A stretch of DNA of 26,646 nucleotides from Prevotella sp. CAG:1092 (lineage in GTDB: Bacteria > Bacteroidota > Bacteroidia > Bacteroidales > Bacteroidaceae): NCBI GenBank assembly GCA_000436915.1, contig HF994193.1, forward strand, positions 1-26,646. The letters are read 5' to 3'. How positions within the stretch are numbered: position 1 is the first letter of the stretch; the number at the start of each line of letters is the position of its first letter. Under the pieces are notes generated by a model. That model was not told the origin of the DNA. It saw only the letters and a list, made by a program, of their open reading frames with translations, and searched no databases. Below, in pieces: positions 24,838 through 26,646 of the stretch. The position numbers were made by a program, and so were the translations under genes.

Positions 24838-24850
24838 ATGGATTTAATTT

Positions 24851-25081
24851 ATGATTTGGACAATTGTAATAGGAATAGTCGCAGGCGCGATAGCTGGCAA
24901 GATTATGAAACATAACAACCAGGGCTGCCTTGTCGACCTGCTGCTGGGTATTGTTGGAGGATGGGTCGGAGGCAACGTCCTTGGCTGGCTCGGAGTGTCG
25001 TGGGATGGAACCATCGGGCAGATAGGAACTGCCGTGGTGGGTGCCGTTCTGGTATTGTGGATTTGGGCTAAGATAAAATGA
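24851..25081 (+). CDS. GlsB/YeaQ/YmgE-family small membrane protein
   Basis: This 76-residue inner-membrane protein has three hydrophobic segments: IWTIVIGIVAGAIAGKIM (2-19), DLLLGIVGGWVGGNVLGWLG (about 29-48) and IGTAVVGAVLVLWIWAKI (about 58-75). The Gly-rich pattern and a length near 80 residues are typical of the transglycosylase-associated/GlsB family, which is linked to general and envelope stress; its biochemical action is unknown. The family name does not imply glycosylase activity. The last 4 bp overlap the ZIP transporter start (ATGA), so translation of the two is coupled. The start ATG 24851 is favoured over ATG 24838 because only this frame gives the family protein. Confidence 0.88.
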   Translation: MIWTIVIGIVAGAIAGKIMKHNNQGCLVDLLLGIVGGWVGGNVLGWLGVSWDGTIGQIGTAVVGAVLVLWIWAKIK

Positions 25082-25851
25082 TACAATCGGCATTGATTCT
25101 CGGTCTGGCTATACCCGTTATGGGTACCGTGCTTGGTTCTGCGTGTGTGTTTCTTGTTGGTGACAAGATGCCGGCACGGGCACAGAAGGCGATGCTTGGC
25201 TTCGCCTCGGGAGTGATGGTGGCGGCATCGGTATGGTCGCTGCTCATTCCGTCTCTCGACATGAGCGAGGGTAGCGTAGTCCAGGCTACTGTGGGATTTT
25301 TAGCGGGTATGGCATTCCTGCTGCTCATCGACATGCTTATCCCTCACGTCCATGCAGGCGAGGACAAGCCCGAGGGCGTAAGGGCGCATCTTTCACGCAC
25401 GACAATGCTCGCTCTTGCCGTCACCATCCACAACTTGCCGGAGGGTATGGCGGTAGGGGTAGTGCTCTATGGAGCCATGACCTCTGGAATGGATATTCCC
25501 GTGGCTGCTGCTCTGGCCATGTCCATCGGTATTGCCATACAAAACATCCCTGAGGGTGCGATAGTGTCCATGCCTATGAGGGCGGCAGGCAACAGCAGAA
25601 AGCGCAGCTTCGCAATAGGGGCCTTGAGCGGACTCGTAGAGCCTGTAGGTGCACTGCTCGTCATTATGCTGGCTTCTGTCATGACATCCATGCTTCCTTA
25701 TGCGCTGGCATTCGCAGCAGGTGCCATGCTCTATGTGGTAGTAGAGGAACTCATACCAGAGGCTTCCGAACATCCGCACAGCAATCTAAGCACCATTGGC
25801 TTTGCCGCTGGCTTTGTGCTGATGATGATTCTCGACGTGGTACTCGGTTAA
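25078..25851 (+). CDS. ZIP-family divalent metal transporter
   Basis: This 257-residue inner-membrane protein has eight predicted hydrophobic segments and moves divalent metal ions such as zinc into the cytoplasm, as its ZIP relatives do. The two metal-site helices are clear: VTIHNLPEGMAVG (about residues 118-130, H-N-x-P-E-G) and GIAIQNIPEGAIVS (about 151-164, where Gln takes the place of His in the first position of the second motif). The third signature EELIPEASEH follows near 222-231. A His-containing variable loop (HVHAGEDKPEG) lies between helices 3 and 4, as usual. Length and motif order match bacterial ZupT-like proteins, but the metal preference cannot be read from sequence. It overlaps the GlsB gene by 4 bp. 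Confidence 0.88.
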   Translation: MIQSALILGLAIPVMGTVLGSACVFLVGDKMPARAQKAMLGFASGVMVAASVWSLLIPSLDMSEGSVVQATVGFLAGMAFLLLIDMLIPHVHAGEDKPEGVRAHLSRTTMLALAVTIHNLPEGMAVGVVLYGAMTSGMDIPVAAALAMSIGIAIQNIPEGAIVSMPMRAAGNSRKRSFAIGALSGLVEPVGALLVIMLASVMTSMLPYALAFAAGAMLYVVVEELIPEASEHPHSNLSTIGFAAGFVLMMILDVVLG

Positions 25852-25910
25852 ATATATATAATAAGGTGTAATTTATATATCTCAACTAATAAACGGAAAA
25901 AAGAACTTGT

Positions 25911-26646
25911 ATGCGCTTTAGAATACTTGCTGCATTTTTGGCTTTTATGGTTCTCTGGCCATTGTCAACTGTGGCTGATGTCTGGACGGTAGACAATCTT
26001 GAGATGGTTCATCTAAAGGACAGGACTAAATATGTCTGTGACCCTGACGGACTGTTGTCTGTGGCATGCCGTGACTCGGCCGACAAGGTGCTCGATTCCC
26101 TACGCAGGGGATGCGGCATACAGTCGGTGTTTGTCATCGTCAACAGGGTGAAGAGTGGTGATACCTATAGGCTTGCACAGGACTTGGGCAACAAGTATGG
26201 CGTGGGCGACAAGAATACACGCCGCGGACTCGTCATAGTGATTGCCGTGAAGGACAGAAGATATACCGTCTCACCGGGACAGGGACTGGAGGCCGACCTT
26301 ACAGACGTGGAGTGTGACAGGCTTGCAAGAGCGTATATCATACCGAACATGAAGGCCAACAACTCCGACGGAGCCGTTCTCGCAACATCGCAGGCTTTGC
26401 TCGCAAAGTTCAAGACGGGAAAGTTGCCTCTGCCTAAAGATACGGAAGGCGAGGAGATGACGCAGGGGGAGTGGATATCCATCATCATATTGCTTATACT
26501 GTTCTTTAGCATACCTTTGTTCTTATTCATTCAGTTCGTCCTGCTGCTGATGGGCATTCTCAAGAAACCATGGGTGGACATCAAGAAGTTAAACAACAAT
26601 AACCGTAACCGACGCAATGACAGGGATGACTTCCCACCGTTCATAT
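25911..26646 (+). CDS. TPM-domain membrane protein, 5' part (runs off right edge)
   Basis: The frame from ATG 25911 stays open to the window end, giving 245 codons. A signal peptide (RFRILAAFLAFMVLWPLS) spans residues 2-22. The TPM domain (about 38-175) follows: VCDPDGLLSVACRDS corresponds to the usual 'V.D..g.L...' opening, with IQSVFVIVN, TRRGLVIVIAVKDRRYTVSPG and LEADLTDVECDRL. A transmembrane segment (about 188-212, WISIIILLILFFSIPLFLF) comes next, then a basic Asn-rich stretch. TPM domains occur in the phylum's membrane-quality and photosystem-repair-like proteins; acid phosphatase activity has been described for plant relatives. This bacterial protein's activity is unknown. It starts 59 nt after the ZIP gene with A/T-rich spacing and no clear promoter box. 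Confidence 0.8.
   Translation, partial: MRFRILAAFLAFMVLWPLSTVADVWTVDNLEMVHLKDRTKYVCDPDGLLSVACRDSADKVLDSLRRGCGIQSVFVIVNRVKSGDTYRLAQDLGNKYGVGDKNTRRGLVIVIAVKDRRYTVSPGQGLEADLTDVECDRLARAYIIPNMKANNSDGAVLATSQALLAKFKTGKLPLPKDTEGEEMTQGEWISIIILLILFFSIPLFLFIQFVLLLMGILKKPWVDIKKLNNNNRNRRNDRDDFPPFI

Larger units (their letters stand above)
24560..24850 (+). other. Intergenic region with tandem/inverted repeat, promoter and structured leader
   Basis: No gene is visible; an ATG at 24838 opens only a 25-codon overlapping frame. The content is the 14-bp tandem repeat with inverted arm (24598-24683), a -7 box (24757-24764) and the hairpin leader of the GlsB gene (24765-24837), each listed separately. Confidence 0.6.

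Overview
The window looks like a chromosome segment of a gut or rumen Bacteroidales, most likely a Prevotella-type organism (inference). Supporting signs are the Bacteroidota -7 box (TAnnTTTG) upstream of several genes, A/T-rich start regions without clear Shine-Dalgarno sites, a Y_Y_Y/AraC-type membrane regulator facing a xylan-processing gene set, a GH115 fusion enzyme, and secreted proteins ending in the short C-terminal tail (YDLSGRRV...G.YIVNGKK style) common in Prevotella.

Region 1 (about 1-3800) is a decaying cluster of a GYF-domain protein (only its 3' end is present) and TerB-like/zinc-ribbon membrane proteins. It has two intact paralogues (369-959, 2752-3477) and a chimeric remnant (2519-2714) that joins the front of the zinc-ribbon gene to the last codons of a GYF gene. 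A PD-(D/E)XK nuclease gene broken by one in-frame TGA (1129-2514) sits inside the cluster. A 75-residue unknown protein closes the region.

Region 2 (about 3900-12750) is a defence-like accessory island. It holds an AAA_14/DUF4143 ATPase with a good promoter, a DUF4011 superfamily-1 helicase with a C-terminal Vsr-like nuclease domain (resembling Hhe anti-phage proteins), and a DUF2779 protein (Cas4/RecB-like nuclease plus DEDD-like exonuclease) whose start overlaps the helicase stop. These are followed by a small unknown protein, a second PD-(D/E)XK nuclease and a Sel1-like unknown. Two copies of a structured repeat of about 75 nt, with compensatory base changes in both hairpins, lie in the same orientation at 1023-1100 and 12559-12640 and bracket most of this material. 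A short DUF3800-like remnant follows the second copy.

Region 3 (about 12870-24560) is a glucuronoxylan-debranching locus. A membrane-spanning sensor-regulator without a histidine kinase (minus strand) faces three plus-strand secreted proteins: a CE1/PHB-depolymerase-like esterase, a 1005-residue multidomain protein of unknown activity, and a 1620-residue SGNH (CE12-like) esterase fused to a GH115 alpha-glucuronidase. The last two overlap by 4 bp and together carry three copies of the same unrecognised module of about 170 residues, which is probably a carbohydrate-binding or adhesion domain.

Region 4 (about 24560-26646) starts with a 14-bp tandem repeat facing an inverted copy. A promoter and a structured leader come next, then a GlsB/YeaQ-type membrane protein overlapping a ZIP metal transporter, and the first 245 codons of a TPM-domain membrane protein that runs off the right edge. 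No rRNA, tRNA, CRISPR array or intact insertion sequence was seen.
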